From NCBI RefSeq assembly GCF_010692745.1, contig NZ_JAAHTB010000029.1, positions 1 through 59,717 on the forward strand: DNA of 59,717 nucleotides, written 5' to 3'. Below, piece by piece: positions 35,417-45,373 of this stretch. The position numbers and the translations under genes were made by a program. Position 1 is the stretch's first letter; every line of letters begins with the position of its first letter. Under the pieces are notes generated by a model. The model was given only the letters and a program-made list of their open reading frames with translations, ran no database searches and was not told the origin of the DNA. This DNA is from Methylobacterium sp. BTF04 (lineage in GTDB: Bacteria > Pseudomonadota > Alphaproteobacteria > Rhizobiales > Beijerinckiaceae).

Positions 35417-36832
35417 ATGAAGCTGCCCGACAAGCTCGGACCCATCCACTTCATCGGCATCGGCGGTATCGGCATGTCCGGCATCGCCGAGGTAATGCAC
35501 AACCTCGGCTATACGGTGCAGGGGTCGGACGCCAACGACAACGCCAACGTCCGGCGCCTCGCCGAGAAGGGCATGAAGACCTTCGTCGGCCACGCGGCCG
35601 GCAACGTCGCCGATGCCGCCCTCGTCGTCGTCTCCACCGCGATCCAGCGCGACAATCCGGAGCTGATCGAGGCGCGCGAGCGCCGCCTGCCGGTGGTGCG
35701 CCGGGCCGAGATGCTGGCTGAACTGATGCGTTTCAAGTCGTGCGTCGCCATCGCGGGTACCCACGGTAAGACCACGACGACGTCCCTGGTGGCGACCCTG
35801 CTCGACGCCGGCAACATGGACCCCACCGTGATCAACGGCGGGATCATCAACGCCTACGGCACCAATGCCCGCATGGGCGAGGGCGAGTGGATGGTGGTGG
35901 AGGCCGACGAATCCGACGGCACCTTCCTGAAGCTCCCGGCCGACGTCGCCATCGTCACCAACATCGACCCCGAGCATCTCGACCATTTCGGCTCGTTCGA
36001 TGCGGTCAAGGAGGCCTTCCGGCGCTTCATCGACAATATCCCGTTCTATGGCTTCGCGGTGATGTGCATCGACCATCCGGTGGTGCAGGACCTCGTCGGG
36101 CATATCGAGGACCGCCGCATCATCACCTACGGCGAGAACCCCCAGGCGGACGTGCGCCTGATCGATGTCGACCTGCGCGGCGGCCAGAGCCGGTTTCGCG
36201 TGATGATCCGCGATCGGCGTCCCGGTTTCCGGCTGGAGATGGAGGATCTGGTCCTGCCGATGCCGGGCAAGCACAATGCGCTGAACGCCACCGCTGCGCT
36301 CGCCGTGGCGCATGAACTCGGCGTCGAGCCCGAAACGATCCGCAAGGCACTCGCGAGCTTCGGCGGCGTCAAGCGCCGCTTCACCAAGACCGGCGAATGG
36401 AACGGTGCGCTGATCTTCGACGATTACGGCCACCATCCGGTGGAGATCAAGGCAGTGCTCAAGGCCGCCCGCGCCTCCACCGACGGGAACGTCATCGCCA
36501 TCGTCCAGCCGCACCGTTACACCCGGCTGGCCTCGCTGTTCGACGATTTCTGCACCTGCTTCAACGATGCCGACACGGTCATCGTCGCCCCGGTCTACGC
36601 GGCAGGCGAGGCGCCCATCGAGGGCATGGACCGCGACGGTCTCGTCTCCGGCCTCAAATCCCGCGGCCACCGCGACGCGCTCGCCCTGGAGCGCACCGAG
36701 GACCTCTCCGGCCTGGTCGCCAGCCGCGCCAAGCCGGGCGACTACGTCGTGTGCCTCGGCGCCGGCAACATCACCCAATGGGCCTACGCGCTGCCGGGGG
36801 AATTGGCGGCGATGGACGGGGTGAAGGCGTGA
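35417..36832 (+). CDS. murC: UDP-N-acetylmuramate-L-alanine ligase
   Basis: This cytosolic Mur ligase adds L-Ala to UDP-MurNAc using [19 protein letters not shown] (N-terminal dinucleotide-like site), [14 protein letters not shown] (P-loop), [37 protein letters not shown] and [10 protein letters not shown] are conserved, and the 471-residue length is typical. It is 52 bp after murG in the same direction. The next gene on the plus strand is murB, after an inserted opposite-strand toxin-antitoxin pair. Confidence 0.97.
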   Translation: MKLPDKLGPIHFIGIGGIGMSGIAEVMHNLGYTVQGSDANDNANVRRLAEKGMKTFVGHAAGNVADAALVVVSTAIQRDNPELIEARERRLPVVRRAEMLAELMRFKSCVAIAGTHGKTTTTSLVATLLDAGNMDPTVINGGIINAYGTNARMGEGEWMVVEADESDGTFLKLPADVAIVTNIDPEHLDHFGSFDAVKEAFRRFIDNIPFYGFAVMCIDHPVVQDLVGHIEDRRIITYGENPQADVRLIDVDLRGGQSRFRVMIRDRRPGFRLEMEDLVLPMPGKHNALNATAALAVAHELGVEPETIRKALASFGGVKRRFTKTGEWNGALIFDDYGHHPVEIKAVLKAARASTDGNVIAIVQPHRYTRLASLFDDFCTCFNDADTVIVAPVYAAGEAPIEGMDRDGLVSGLKSRGHRDALALERTEDLSGLVASRAKPGDYVVCLGAGNITQWAYALPGELAAMDGVKA

Positions 36833-36839
36833 GGTCGGT

Positions 36840-37229
36840 TCACGCAGCTTCGGCGTTTGGAACGACGTCGTCCATGTCGACGCCGAGCGCCTCGGCCAAC
36901 GCCCGATAGGCCCCAATGTCGCCCCCGCGCTCGCCACGCTCCATTCCCGCCAGGACGGTGTCCGAGATCCCGCTGGACTCGGCCAGTTCCATCACGGTCA
37001 GGCCACGCCGCTCCCGCCAGAAGGCAAGCGGAGTCGGCGCCTTGCGCAGATCGTCGAGATCGTCTTCGCTCAGCAACTCGTCGGTCCCGTTGCCGAGGCG
37101 GTCCTGCGACGCGGTGAGAGCTCGGGAATCCGCCGCGTCTTCGGCCAGGGCCAGCAATTGCTCGAACTCGGCTTCGGGCAGGATCACGATGGCTTCGCCG
37201 GATGGGGTCTTCGTGCGCACGATGGTCAT
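36840..37229 (-). CDS. Xre-type antitoxin
   Basis: The 129 residues have an N-terminal Phd-like segment (MTIVRTKTPSGEAIVILPEA, EFEQLLALAEDA) and a C-terminal Xre helix-turn-helix (LAFWRERRGLTVMELAESSG, ISDTVLAGMERGERGGDIGAYRALAEALGV). It lies 10 bp downstream of a RelE-type toxin gene, so the pair has the toxin-first order of HigBA-type systems. The antitoxin would bind the toxin and repress the shared promoter. It ends 8 bp from the murC stop, facing it. Confidence 0.82.
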   Translation of the reverse strand: MTIVRTKTPSGEAIVILPEAEFEQLLALAEDAADSRALTASQDRLGNGTDELLSEDDLDDLRKAPTPLAFWRERRGLTVMELAESSGISDTVLAGMERGERGGDIGAYRALAEALGVDMDDVVPNAEAA

Positions 37230-37239
37230 GGTGCCGATC

Positions 37240-37494
37240 CTATCCGTAGATCGAGCCACGGGGCCCGACCTCATGCACAATGATCCGATCCGGTGCGATC
37301 GTGAAGATCACCCGCCAATCGCCCACCCGCAGACGATGACCATCGATTCCCTTCAGGGTTTTGACGTTGTTGGCCAAGGTTGCCGGATCGTCAGCCAACT
37401 GACGCAGCTTGTCGCGGATCAGGGCTTCGGTGTTGGACGGCATCCGGCTGAGGGCTCGCGCTGCCGCGCGTGTGAAGACGACCATCCTGGCCAT
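37240..37494 (-). CDS. RelE/ParE superfamily toxin
   Basis: The 84-residue basic protein has the RelE fold pattern: VVFTRAAARALSRMPSNTEA, IRDKLRQLADDPATLANNVKTL, GIDGHRLRVGDWRVIFTI and IIVHEVGPRGSIY. Family members cut mRNA on the ribosome. The conserved strand RLRVGDWRVIF and the following Arg-containing turn are intact, so it may be active. It is the first gene of the pair with the Xre antitoxin and is transcribed against the mur genes. Confidence 0.85.
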   Translation of the reverse strand: MARMVVFTRAAARALSRMPSNTEALIRDKLRQLADDPATLANNVKTLKGIDGHRLRVGDWRVIFTIAPDRIIVHEVGPRGSIYG

Positions 37495-37573
37495 GACGCC
37501 GACTTACCCATGACGCAACCTGATTGGTTTCCATGCAACCCGTAATCGATGATTCTGGAAGGTGCTAGAACGC

Positions 37574-38524
37574 ATGACCGCCTTTCCCGACATCATTCCC
37601 GCCATCCGCGCTGCGGCGCCGTCCCTGCGCGGGCGGTTGATCGCGAACCAGCCGCTGTCCGATCTCACCTGGTTTCGGGTCGGCGGCCCGGCGCAGGTGC
37701 TGTTCACGCCGGCGGATGACGAAGACCTTTCGGTGCTGCTCGCGGCCCTCGATCCTGAGACCCCAGTGACGGTGATCGGCCTCGGCTCGAACCTCATCGT
37801 GCGCGACGGCGGAGTGCCGGGCGTGGTGGTGCGGCTCGGGGGCAAGGCCTTCGGCTCGGTCGCCATCGACGGTGAGCACCTGCGCGCCGGCACGGCTTTA
37901 CCCGACATGCGGCTCGCCAAGGCGGCGGCGGAAGCCGGGCTCGATGGCCTCGCGTTCTTTCGCGGCATCCCCGGGTCCGTCGGTGGTGCGCTGCGGATGA
38001 ATGCCGGGGCGCATGGCGGCGAGACCACCGACGTGCTCGTCGAGGCGCGCGGTATCGACCGGCGCGGCACCCTGCGGACCTTCAGCCACGCCGAGATGGG
38101 ATTCGCCTATCGCCACAGCGGCGCACCCGGCGACGTCATCTTCACCCAGGCGGTCTTTCGGGGTCGTCCCGGCAACCGCGCCGCCATCGAGGCGGAGATG
38201 GAGCGCGTCACCGCCGCGCGGGAGGCGGCCCAGCCGATCCGAGAGCGCACCGGAGGCTCGACCTTCCAGAATCCGCCCGGTGGCAAGGCTTGGGCCCTCG
38301 TCGATGCGGCCGGCTGCCGGGGACTGACGGTGGGCGGCGCCCAGGTATCCGAGATGCACTGCAACTTCCTGATCAACCGCGACGGCGCCACGGCGGCCGA
38401 CATCGAAGGGCTCGGCGAGGAAGTGCGCCGGCGGGTCCGCGAGACGTCGGGGGTCGAGCTGCACTGGGAGATCAAGCGCATCGGTCTCCCGACGCCGGAA
38501 TCCGCGACGGTGTCCGCTCCGTGA
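37574..38524 (+). CDS. murB: UDP-N-acetylenolpyruvoylglucosamine reductase
   Basis: This FAD enzyme reduces the enolpyruvyl group to make UDP-MurNAc. [81 protein letters not shown] and [24 protein letters not shown] contain the FAD-binding and catalytic Ser/Arg/Glu regions. It has 316 residues from ATG 37574 with GAAGG upstream; ATG 37562 is less likely. It resumes the dcw order after the toxin-antitoxin insert. Confidence 0.96.
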   Translation: MTAFPDIIPAIRAAAPSLRGRLIANQPLSDLTWFRVGGPAQVLFTPADDEDLSVLLAALDPETPVTVIGLGSNLIVRDGGVPGVVVRLGGKAFGSVAIDGEHLRAGTALPDMRLAKAAAEAGLDGLAFFRGIPGSVGGALRMNAGAHGGETTDVLVEARGIDRRGTLRTFSHAEMGFAYRHSGAPGDVIFTQAVFRGRPGNRAAIEAEMERVTAAREAAQPIRERTGGSTFQNPPGGKAWALVDAAGCRGLTVGGAQVSEMHCNFLINRDGATAADIEGLGEEVRRRVRETSGVELHWEIKRIGLPTPESATVSAP

Positions 38525-38636
38525 TCACGCCCGACAGCAGCGAACCGAGCCGCAACGCGAAGAGGATCGGTCCGTGACGGCCGACCGGATGTAAGACCGG
38601 GCATCTGTCCGCGCCCCTCTCTTTCTGGAGTCTCCC

Positions 38637-39560
38637 ATGTCCAAGCACGTCGCCGTCCTGATGGGCGGCTGGTCCTCAGAGCGGCCGGTCTCGCTGAATT
38701 CGGGCCATGCCTGCGCCGACGCCCTCGAGAGCCAGGGCTTCCGGGTCACCCGCGTCGACGTCCAGCCCGACATCGCCACGGTGCTCACCGAGCTCAAGCC
38801 CGACGTGGCGTTCAACGCTCTGCACGGACCGGCCGGCGAGGACGGCACGATTCAGGGTCTCCTGGAGATCCTGCGGATTCCCTACACCCATTCCGGCGTG
38901 CTCGCCTCGGCGCTCGCCATGCATAAGGAACGTGCCAAAACGATCATGCGCGCGGCCGGCGTGAGCGTTCCGGAGGGTCGCGTCGTTAACCGTCATGAGG
39001 CCGCAAAGTCACACGTGCTGACGCCGCCCTACGTGCTGAAGCCGGTGGCCGAGGGTTCCTCCATGGGCGTCATCATCGTGCGCGACGGCCGCGCGCATCC
39101 GCCCCAGGAAGTGGGCCGTGCGGATTGGACCTATGGCGATGAAATCCTTGCGGAAACCTACGTCGCGGGGCGCGAGCTGACCTGCGCTGTGATGGGGGAT
39201 AAAGCCCTCGGCGTCATCGAGATCAAGCCGGCTTCCGGGGAGTGGTACGACTTCGATGCGAAGTACGCCGAGGGGGGGTCGATCCACGTCCTGCCGGCAG
39301 AAATTAAACCAATTATTTACCAGCGTGTCCAAGAGTTGTCGTTAACGGCGCATCAAGCACTCGGGTGCCGGGGCATCAGCCGTGCGGACCTTCGATACGA
39401 CGACACGCCGGGAGGAACCGGTGCCCTCGTCGTGCTGGAGGTCAACACGCAACCCGGCATGACGAAGACGAGCTTGGTCCCGGAGATCGCAGCCCACGCG
39501 GGCTTTAGTTTCGGTGAGCTCGTCCAATGGATGGTGGAGGACGCAACGTTGGGCCGGTAG
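38637..39560 (+). CDS. ddl: D-alanine-D-alanine ligase
   Basis: This ATP-grasp enzyme makes the D-Ala-D-Ala terminus of the stem peptide. VAVLMGGWSSERPVSLNSG, ALHGPAGEDGTIQGLLEI, YTHSGVLASALAMHK, VLKPVAEGSSMGV and the metal-binding EVNTQPGMTKTSLVPEIA are present in 307 residues. It overlaps the start of ftsQ by 34 bp, so the two are translated in linked fashion. Confidence 0.97.
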   Translation: MSKHVAVLMGGWSSERPVSLNSGHACADALESQGFRVTRVDVQPDIATVLTELKPDVAFNALHGPAGEDGTIQGLLEILRIPYTHSGVLASALAMHKERAKTIMRAAGVSVPEGRVVNRHEAAKSHVLTPPYVLKPVAEGSSMGVIIVRDGRAHPPQEVGRADWTYGDEILAETYVAGRELTCAVMGDKALGVIEIKPASGEWYDFDAKYAEGGSIHVLPAEIKPIIYQRVQELSLTAHQALGCRGISRADLRYDDTPGGTGALVVLEVNTQPGMTKTSLVPEIAAHAGFSFGELVQWMVEDATLGR

Positions 39561-40510
39561 GGGCCGCCGATCAGGCTGGCGCCGACGGGCTCCTCGGCCC
39601 GGTCGCCGGCACGGTCCGGTCGGTCCGTGCGGCTTTTGCCGTACGCCTGACCCGGCAGATGCGCCGGGTCGCGCCCGGCCGCCGTTCGCGCATGGCGATC
39701 CCGATCGAGCGTCGGGTTCCGCGCCATCTCGGCACCGCCGGCCTCTTCCTCGCCTCCGCCACCCTGGCCCTCGGCGCCTTCGTCGCCAGCGGCAGCTATG
39801 ACCGCTTCGTCGCCGAGAACGGCCGCCCCCTCGATATCCTGGCGCGCCTCGCCGGCTTCGGGGTCGAGCGCGTCACCATCTCGGGCATCGCCCGTCTCTA
39901 CGAGCGCGAGGTGCTGCAGGCCGCCGGCATCGACGGCCACTCCTCCGTGGTGTTCCTCGACGTGGCCGAGGTCCGCGAGCGGCTGCTCCGGGTGCCGCTG
40001 ATCGCCAGCGCCTCCGTGCGCAAGGTCTATCCCAACGAGATCGTCATCACCCAGGTCGAGCGCGAGCCGGCGGCCCTGTGGCAGCGCAACGGCGAGATCG
40101 CGGTGATCGCCGCCGACGGCACCGTGATCGACCAGATGCGCGACGATCGCTACGCCGCGCTTCCCCTGGTGGTCGGCGACGGCGCCAACGAGCGCCTGAA
40201 AGAGTATCTCGGCCTGATCGAGGCCGCCGGCGCCCTCGCCGAGCGCGTCAAGGCCGGCACCTACGTCTCGGGCCGGCGCTGGACGCTGAAGCTCGACGGC
40301 GTCGACATCCGCCTCCCCGAGACCGGGGCGACCGAAGCCCTGGCCCGGCTGGTCAAGTTCGAGCGCGACAACCGCATCCTCGAGAAGGACATCATCGCGG
40401 TGGACCTGCGCATGCCCGACCGGGTGGTGGTGCGGCTCACCGAGGAGGCCGCCGCGTCCCGCCTCGAATCCCAGAAGAAGAAGCCGAAGGGCAAGGGGAC
40501 CGAGACATGA
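39527..40510 (+). CDS. ftsQ: Cell division protein FtsQ
   Basis: This bitopic inner-membrane divisome protein has 327 residues. A long basic cytosolic N-terminus (about 60 residues, Arg-rich) is followed by one membrane helix (LGTAGLFLASATLALGAFVA). The POTRA domain follows (VERVTISGIARLYEREVLQA), and then the FtsQ beta domain (VRKVYPNEIVITQVEREPAALW, VVGDGANER). The C-terminus is a Lys-rich tail. It begins inside the ddl gene. Confidence 0.92.
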   Translation: MDGGGRNVGPVGAADQAGADGLLGPVAGTVRSVRAAFAVRLTRQMRRVAPGRRSRMAIPIERRVPRHLGTAGLFLASATLALGAFVASGSYDRFVAENGRPLDILARLAGFGVERVTISGIARLYEREVLQAAGIDGHSSVVFLDVAEVRERLLRVPLIASASVRKVYPNEIVITQVEREPAALWQRNGEIAVIAADGTVIDQMRDDRYAALPLVVGDGANERLKEYLGLIEAAGALAERVKAGTYVSGRRWTLKLDGVDIRLPETGATEALARLVKFERDNRILEKDIIAVDLRMPDRVVVRLTEEAAASRLESQKKKPKGKGTET

Positions 40511-40577
40511 GCCGAACGATCCCGTCCGGCGCCGTCCGCGTCTCTCCGCCTCGCCCCCGCAATCCCGGCTCGGTATC

Positions 40578-41903
40578 ATGATGCACGACCAGCATGGCCT
40601 CACGCCGCGCCTGAAACCGCTTTCCGCACGGCGCAGCACCACCCTGTCGGTGCTCGATATCGGCACCAGCAAGGTCGTCTGCCTCATCGCCGAGCTGCAG
40701 CCGGCCGAGGCGCTCTCGACCTTGCGCGGACGCACCCATTTCGCCCGCATCATCGGCATCGGGCATCAGCGCTCGCAGGGGATGAAGGGCGGCGCCATCG
40801 TCGATCTGGAAGCCGCCGAGGGCGCGATCCGCCAGGCGGTCCATGCCGCCGAGCGGATGGCGAAGGTCGAGGTGCAGTCGGTCATCGTCAACATGTCCGG
40901 CGGCCGCATCGGTTCGCAGCATTTCGAGGCCCGCGTCGGCACCCGCACCGGGACCGTCACCGGGTCGGACGTGGAGCGCGTGCTCGAGACGGCCTCGGCC
41001 CACGGCGTCAGCCCCGGCCGGGCCGTGCTGCACGCCCTGCCCACCGGCTATGCCATCGACGGCCAGGGCGCGGTCATCGACCCGTCGGGCATGATGGGCA
41101 ACGCCCTCGGCGTCGACCTGCATGTGGTCACCGGCGAGGCGGCCGCGGCGCGCAACCTGATGCTGGCGGTGGAGCATTGCCACCTCGGCGTCGAGGCGGT
41201 GATCGCCACGCCCTACGCGGCGGGCCTGTCGGCTCTGGTCGACGACGAGGCCGAGATGGGCGTCTGCGTCGTCGATATGGGCGGCGGCACCACCACGGTG
41301 GGCGTGTTCTCGGCCGGACATCTCGTCCATGTCGACGCCATCGCGGTGGGCGGTCACCACGTCACCATGGATATCGCCCGCGGCCTCTCGACCCGGGTCG
41401 CGGCGGCCGAGCGGCTCAAGACTCTGTACGGCTCGGCGCTGCCCACCGCGTCGGACGAGCGCGACATGATCGCCGTCCACGGGGTCGGCGAGGACGAAGA
41501 CGATGCGCCGACCCACGTGCCGCGCTCGCAGCTCGTGCGGATCATCCGCCCGCGCGTCGAGGAGGTGCTGGAACTGGTGCGCGATCGCCTGCGCAACGCC
41601 GGTTTCTCGGCTCAGGCCGGGCGTCGTGTGGTTCTGACGGGCGGCGCGAGCCAGCTCGTCGGTCTTCCGGAAGTCGCCCGCCGGGTGATGGAGGGCCAGG
41701 TCCGGATCGGCCGGCCCCTCGGCATCCGCGGCCTGCCGGAAGCCGCCAAGGGCCCCGCCTTCTCTGCGGCGGTCGGCCTCCTCGTCTACCCGCAGGTGGC
41801 TCATGCGGAGCATTTCGAGCCACGGGGGCACGGTGCCTTCGCCGGCACCGGGACGGACGGCTACCTCTCGCGCGTCGGACGCTGGATCCGCGAGAGTTTT
41901 TGA
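40578..41903 (+). CDS. ftsA: Cell division protein FtsA
   Basis: This actin-like ATPase tethers FtsZ to the membrane. SVLDIGTSKVVCLIAE (phosphate 1), MKGGAIVDLEAAEGAIRQAV, VVDMGGGTTTVGVFS (phosphate 2) and VVLTGGASQLVGLPEVA (adenosine) are visible in 441 residues. The C-terminus ends YLSRVGRWIRESF, an amphipathic membrane-targeting helix. It lies 67 bp after ftsQ and 123 bp before ftsZ. Confidence 0.96.
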   Translation: MMHDQHGLTPRLKPLSARRSTTLSVLDIGTSKVVCLIAELQPAEALSTLRGRTHFARIIGIGHQRSQGMKGGAIVDLEAAEGAIRQAVHAAERMAKVEVQSVIVNMSGGRIGSQHFEARVGTRTGTVTGSDVERVLETASAHGVSPGRAVLHALPTGYAIDGQGAVIDPSGMMGNALGVDLHVVTGEAAAARNLMLAVEHCHLGVEAVIATPYAAGLSALVDDEAEMGVCVVDMGGGTTTVGVFSAGHLVHVDAIAVGGHHVTMDIARGLSTRVAAAERLKTLYGSALPTASDERDMIAVHGVGEDEDDAPTHVPRSQLVRIIRPRVEEVLELVRDRLRNAGFSAQAGRRVVLTGGASQLVGLPEVARRVMEGQVRIGRPLGIRGLPEAAKGPAFSAAVGLLVYPQVAHAEHFEPRGHGAFAGTGTDGYLSRVGRWIRESF

Positions 41904-42026
41904 GACGACCGCCGTCGCGCCCCAAACCCCCGCTACGGGGTGGGCGCGAATGGCCAGACCAAATCGGCGCATCTCTTCCACCGATGCGTCAAACGAAACG
42001 TGAAAGGCACGAAAGGCTCGACACCC

Positions 42027-43787
42027 ATGGCCATCAGTCTGCAGGCGCCGGATATCCGTGAACTGAAGCCCCGCATCACCGTCTTCGGTGTCGGCGGAGC
42101 CGGCGGCAACGCCGTCAACAACATGATCGAATCGGGCCTACTCGGTTGCGAGTTCGTCGTTGCGAACACCGATGCTCAGGCGCTCACCTCCTCCAAGGCC
42201 GAGCGCGTGATCCAGATGGGTCTCGGCGTCACGCAGGGGCTCGGCGCCGGTTCGCACCCGGAAGTCGGTTCGGCCGCGGCCGACGAGGTCATCGACGAGA
42301 TTCGTGACCAGCTCTCCGGGGCACACATGTGCTTCATCACCGCCGGCATGGGCGGCGGCACCGGCACCGGTGCGGCCCCCGTCATCGCCCGCGCCGCCCG
42401 CGACATGGGCATCCTCACTGTCGGCGTCGTGACCAAGCCGTTCCAGTTCGAGGGTGTGCGCCGGATGCGCACCGCCGAGGCCGGCATCCAGGAGCTCCAG
42501 GCCGCCGTCGACACCCTCATCGTGATCCCGAACCAGAACCTGTTCCGGGTTGCCAACGAGAAGACCACCTTCGCCGACGCCTTCGCGATGGCCGATCAGG
42601 TGCTGTACTCGGGCGTTGCCTGCATCACCGACCTGATGGTCAAGGAAGGCCTCATCAATCTCGACTTCGCCGACGTCCGCGCGATCATGCGCGGCATGGG
42701 CAAGGCGATGATGGGCACCGGCGAAGCCTCCGGCGAAAACCGCGCCAACCGCGCGGCCGAAGCCGCCATCGCCAACCCGCTCCTCGACGACGTGTCGATG
42801 AAGGGCGCGCGCGGCCTGTTGATCTCGATCACCGGCGGTAACGACCTCACCCTGTACGAGCTCGACGAGGCCGCCACCCGCATCCGCGAAGAGGTGGATT
42901 CGGATGCCAACATCATCCTCGGCGCGACCTTCGACGAGAGCCTCGACGGCATCATCCGCGTCTCTGTGGTCGCCACCGGCATCGAGCCGGCGCTGATCTC
43001 GGCCAATTCGCAGAACAACCCCGACATCGTCCAGACCGAGCAGCGCATCGCCGAGGTCGCCGAGCGTCTTCGTGCGGAAGCGAGGGCGCGGGCGGCACAG
43101 CCCGCGCCGACCTTTCGCCCCGTCGGACAAGAGCACCCCGTAACCGCCGTGCCTGCTCCGGTGCAGGCTCAGCCCCAGGCTCCGGTTCAGCCGCTGCGCG
43201 CACTCGAGCCGATCGCCTCCGCTCCCGAGCCGATGCGGCTGGAACTGCCGGCCGCTCCGGTGATGCGCGACGAGGTTCTGCTGACCCAGACCCAGCCGCG
43301 TGCGGCGATGGCCTACGAGCCCGCCCCGCTGCAGGCTCCCGAGCCCGCCCCGGTCCAGGCCGCCGGCCCGTTCGTGCCGCCCCGCCCGGCGGTCGCCGTG
43401 GCGCGTGCCCCGCGCATGCCGCAGATCCAGGACCTGCCCATGCCGGGCCAGGCCCAGATCCGCGCCCAGCGCGGTGAGGAGCCGGTGGAGCCCGCTCCGG
43501 ACTCGAAGCGCATGACCCTGCTGCGCCGCCTCGCCACCGTCGGCTTCGGCGGACGTCGCGAGGAGGCCGAGGCCGCACCGCTGCCGCAGCTGCGGGCGCC
43601 GGTCGCGCCTGCACCGCAAGCTCCGGCACCTGTGGATTACGCCAAGCGTGCGCCGGTTCAGGCTCCGCCGGCGTACCGCCCCGCCCAGGGCAACCTCGAC
43701 CCGCAGGGCCGGGTGACCCCGCAGCCGCGCATGATGGACGACGATCAGCTCGAGATCCCGGCCTTCCTGCGTCGCCAGGCGAACTGA
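42027..43787 (+). CDS. ftsZ: Cell division GTPase FtsZ
   Basis: The tubulin-like protein forms the Z ring. [34 protein letters not shown] (GTP signature), [17 protein letters not shown] and the T7-loop region [15 protein letters not shown] are present. After the core (to about residue 340) comes a long Pro/Ala/Gln-rich linker of roughly 230 residues, then the conserved tail [16 protein letters not shown] that binds FtsA and other partners. The total of 586 residues is long but normal for alphaproteobacteria. The start is ATG 42027; upstream codons in frame are not conserved. Confidence 0.97.
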   Translation: MAISLQAPDIRELKPRITVFGVGGAGGNAVNNMIESGLLGCEFVVANTDAQALTSSKAERVIQMGLGVTQGLGAGSHPEVGSAAADEVIDEIRDQLSGAHMCFITAGMGGGTGTGAAPVIARAARDMGILTVGVVTKPFQFEGVRRMRTAEAGIQELQAAVDTLIVIPNQNLFRVANEKTTFADAFAMADQVLYSGVACITDLMVKEGLINLDFADVRAIMRGMGKAMMGTGEASGENRANRAAEAAIANPLLDDVSMKGARGLLISITGGNDLTLYELDEAATRIREEVDSDANIILGATFDESLDGIIRVSVVATGIEPALISANSQNNPDIVQTEQRIAEVAERLRAEARARAAQPAPTFRPVGQEHPVTAVPAPVQAQPQAPVQPLRALEPIASAPEPMRLELPAAPVMRDEVLLTQTQPRAAMAYEPAPLQAPEPAPVQAAGPFVPPRPAVAVARAPRMPQIQDLPMPGQAQIRAQRGEEPVEPAPDSKRMTLLRRLATVGFGGRREEAEAAPLPQLRAPVAPAPQAPAPVDYAKRAPVQAPPAYRPAQGNLDPQGRVTPQPRMMDDDQLEIPAFLRRQAN

Positions 43788-43791
43788 TCGC

Positions 43792-43891
43792 ACGCCCCGC
43801 GAGGTCTTAAACACGCCCCGCGAGGCGCCTCGAAACGCCCCGCGAGGCACCCTCCAAACCCCCGCGGAGTGCCTTCGGGACGCCCGCGGGA
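43792..43891. repeat. Short tandem repeats of about 22 bp after ftsZ
   Basis: ACGCCCCGCGAGG occurs exactly at 43792-43804, 43813-43825 and 43835-43847. Two looser copies (ACCCCCGCGGAG near 43858 and ACGCCCGCGGGA near 43880) keep a spacing of about 21-23 bp. They lie in the ftsZ-lpxC gap and do not form part of any reading frame I can support. Confidence 0.7.
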
Positions 43892-43928
43892 TTGCTGAGG
43901 GTCCCGTTCCGAGGCATTTGAGCAACAG

Positions 43929-43952
43929 ACCCGGAGCCGAAAGGCTCCGGGT
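43929..43952 (+). terminator. GNRA-capped hairpin downstream of ftsZ
   Basis: ACCCGGAGCC (43929-43938) pairs with GGCTCCGGGT (43943-43952) across the tetraloop GAAA. It is followed by TTAAACC rather than a long T-run, so it may act as a terminator or mRNA-stabilising element. The remaining 43953-44206 contains the presumed lpxC promoter, not resolved. Confidence 0.6.
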
Positions 43953-44206
43953 TAAACCTGTTGTTAAAGTATTGAGATAAAATGGCTTTTCGAAACCGGT
44001 CCGGTAAGCTCGTCTGTAACAGAGCGTAAGAATCCGTGATTTGGTCTCGCTTTGGGGCGGGGCTATACGCATTTTGGAACGAAAAGGCGCGGCGGTTTTA
44101 CCGTTAGCGCCGGCAGGGGCTTCAAGCAGCGGACGGATCGCAAGGGGCGGCCGGCTCTCCTCATCATCGAGGACGAGTGGCGCTCGATCACGGCCGAGGG
44201 CATGGA

Positions 44207-45154
44207 ATGCGAACGAACCAACAGACCACCCTCAAGACCGCCGCCACCCTGCGCGGCATCGGCGTCCATTCCGGGAACCCGGTGGAAATCACGCTGCATC
44301 CGGCGCCCGCCAATCACGGGATTGCCTTCCTCCGCACCGGAATGGCTACCGGCAACGACCGCCTCATCAAGGCCCACCACGCCTGCGTTTCCGCCACCGA
44401 GTTGTGCACTGTCATCGGTGACGTTGAGACCGGCGCCGTCGCCACCATCGAGCACCTGATGTCGGCCCTTTACGGCCTAGGCCTCGACAACGTCCTCGTC
44501 GAGATCGACGGGCCCGAGATGCCGATCCTCGATGGCAGCGCCCGCCCATTCGTACAGGCCATCGACGCGGTCGGCATCGCGTCCTGCAGCGCCCACCGTC
44601 GCTGGATCAAGGTACTCCGTCCCGTCCGTATCGAGGTCGGCCGCGCTTTCGCCGAACTCTGCCCGATCGACCGGGGCTTCCGCCTCGACGTGGAGATCGA
44701 CTTCGAAAATCCGGTGATCGGCCGCAGCCGCAAGGCGATGGACCTGACCCCCTCGGCCTATCGCCGCGAGATCGCCAGCGCCCGCACCTTCGGCATGATG
44801 CGGGACGTGGAGCGCTACTGGAAGGCCGGCTTCGCCCTCGGCGCCTCGCTGGAGAACACGGTGGCGGTGGGTGACACCGCAGTGGTGAACCCGGAAGGCC
44901 TGCGCTACGCGGACGAGTTCGTCCGCCACAAGTTCCTCGACGCGGTGGGTGATCTCGCCCTGGCCGGCCTGCCGCTCCAGGGGGCCTATCGCTCCTATTG
45001 CGGCGGTCATCGCATGAATGTCGGTGTGCTCACCGCCCTGTTCTCGGACCGCGCCAATTACGCCATCGTCGAAGGTCCCGGCATCCGCCGCGAGACCACG
45101 CTCACCGAATTCGGTGCCAGCCTCGGCATCGCCGCTTTCGCAGGCGACCTGTAG
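44207..45154 (+). CDS. lpxC: UDP-3-O-acyl-N-acetylglucosamine deacetylase
   Basis: This zinc enzyme commits the pathway to lipid A. QQTTLKTAATLRGIGVHSG starts the fold. TIEHLMSALYGLGLDNV holds the first zinc His, and MPILDGSARPFVQAI, RTFGMMRDVE and FVRHKFLDAVGDLALAG (second zinc His and Asp) follow. It has 315 residues from ATG 44207. The longer frame from 44177 is not conserved. It follows ftsZ after a 419-bp gap, as in other alphaproteobacteria. Confidence 0.96.
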   Translation: MRTNQQTTLKTAATLRGIGVHSGNPVEITLHPAPANHGIAFLRTGMATGNDRLIKAHHACVSATELCTVIGDVETGAVATIEHLMSALYGLGLDNVLVEIDGPEMPILDGSARPFVQAIDAVGIASCSAHRRWIKVLRPVRIEVGRAFAELCPIDRGFRLDVEIDFENPVIGRSRKAMDLTPSAYRREIASARTFGMMRDVERYWKAGFALGASLENTVAVGDTAVVNPEGLRYADEFVRHKFLDAVGDLALAGLPLQGAYRSYCGGHRMNVGVLTALFSDRANYAIVEGPGIRRETTLTEFGASLGIAAFAGDL

Positions 45155-45373
45155 CGCTTCCGCAACACGGTCGGTTATCCTGTCCGGCGTGCCTATCCCG
45201 CCGCTTTCATGCCCAAATCGAACGCCACGGTGAATCGTCCGTGAAACGGAGCGAGGTCCGCTGTGCAACGCGCACGGACCGTGGCATCACGCCGTCAGCC
45301 ACGCGACCGATATCTGTGATGGCTTGACGACGCGGGGTCCATGTACGGGCCCGCCTGTTGGGGAAAGACCGGA

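Noticed and set aside
43792..43891. CRISPR-like repeats
   Set aside because: Units are only about 22 bp with 8-10-bp variable parts, no spacers of CRISPR length and no cas genes.
42138..44072. A 644-residue minus-strand frame
   Set aside because: It is antisense to ftsZ and has only low-complexity sequence.
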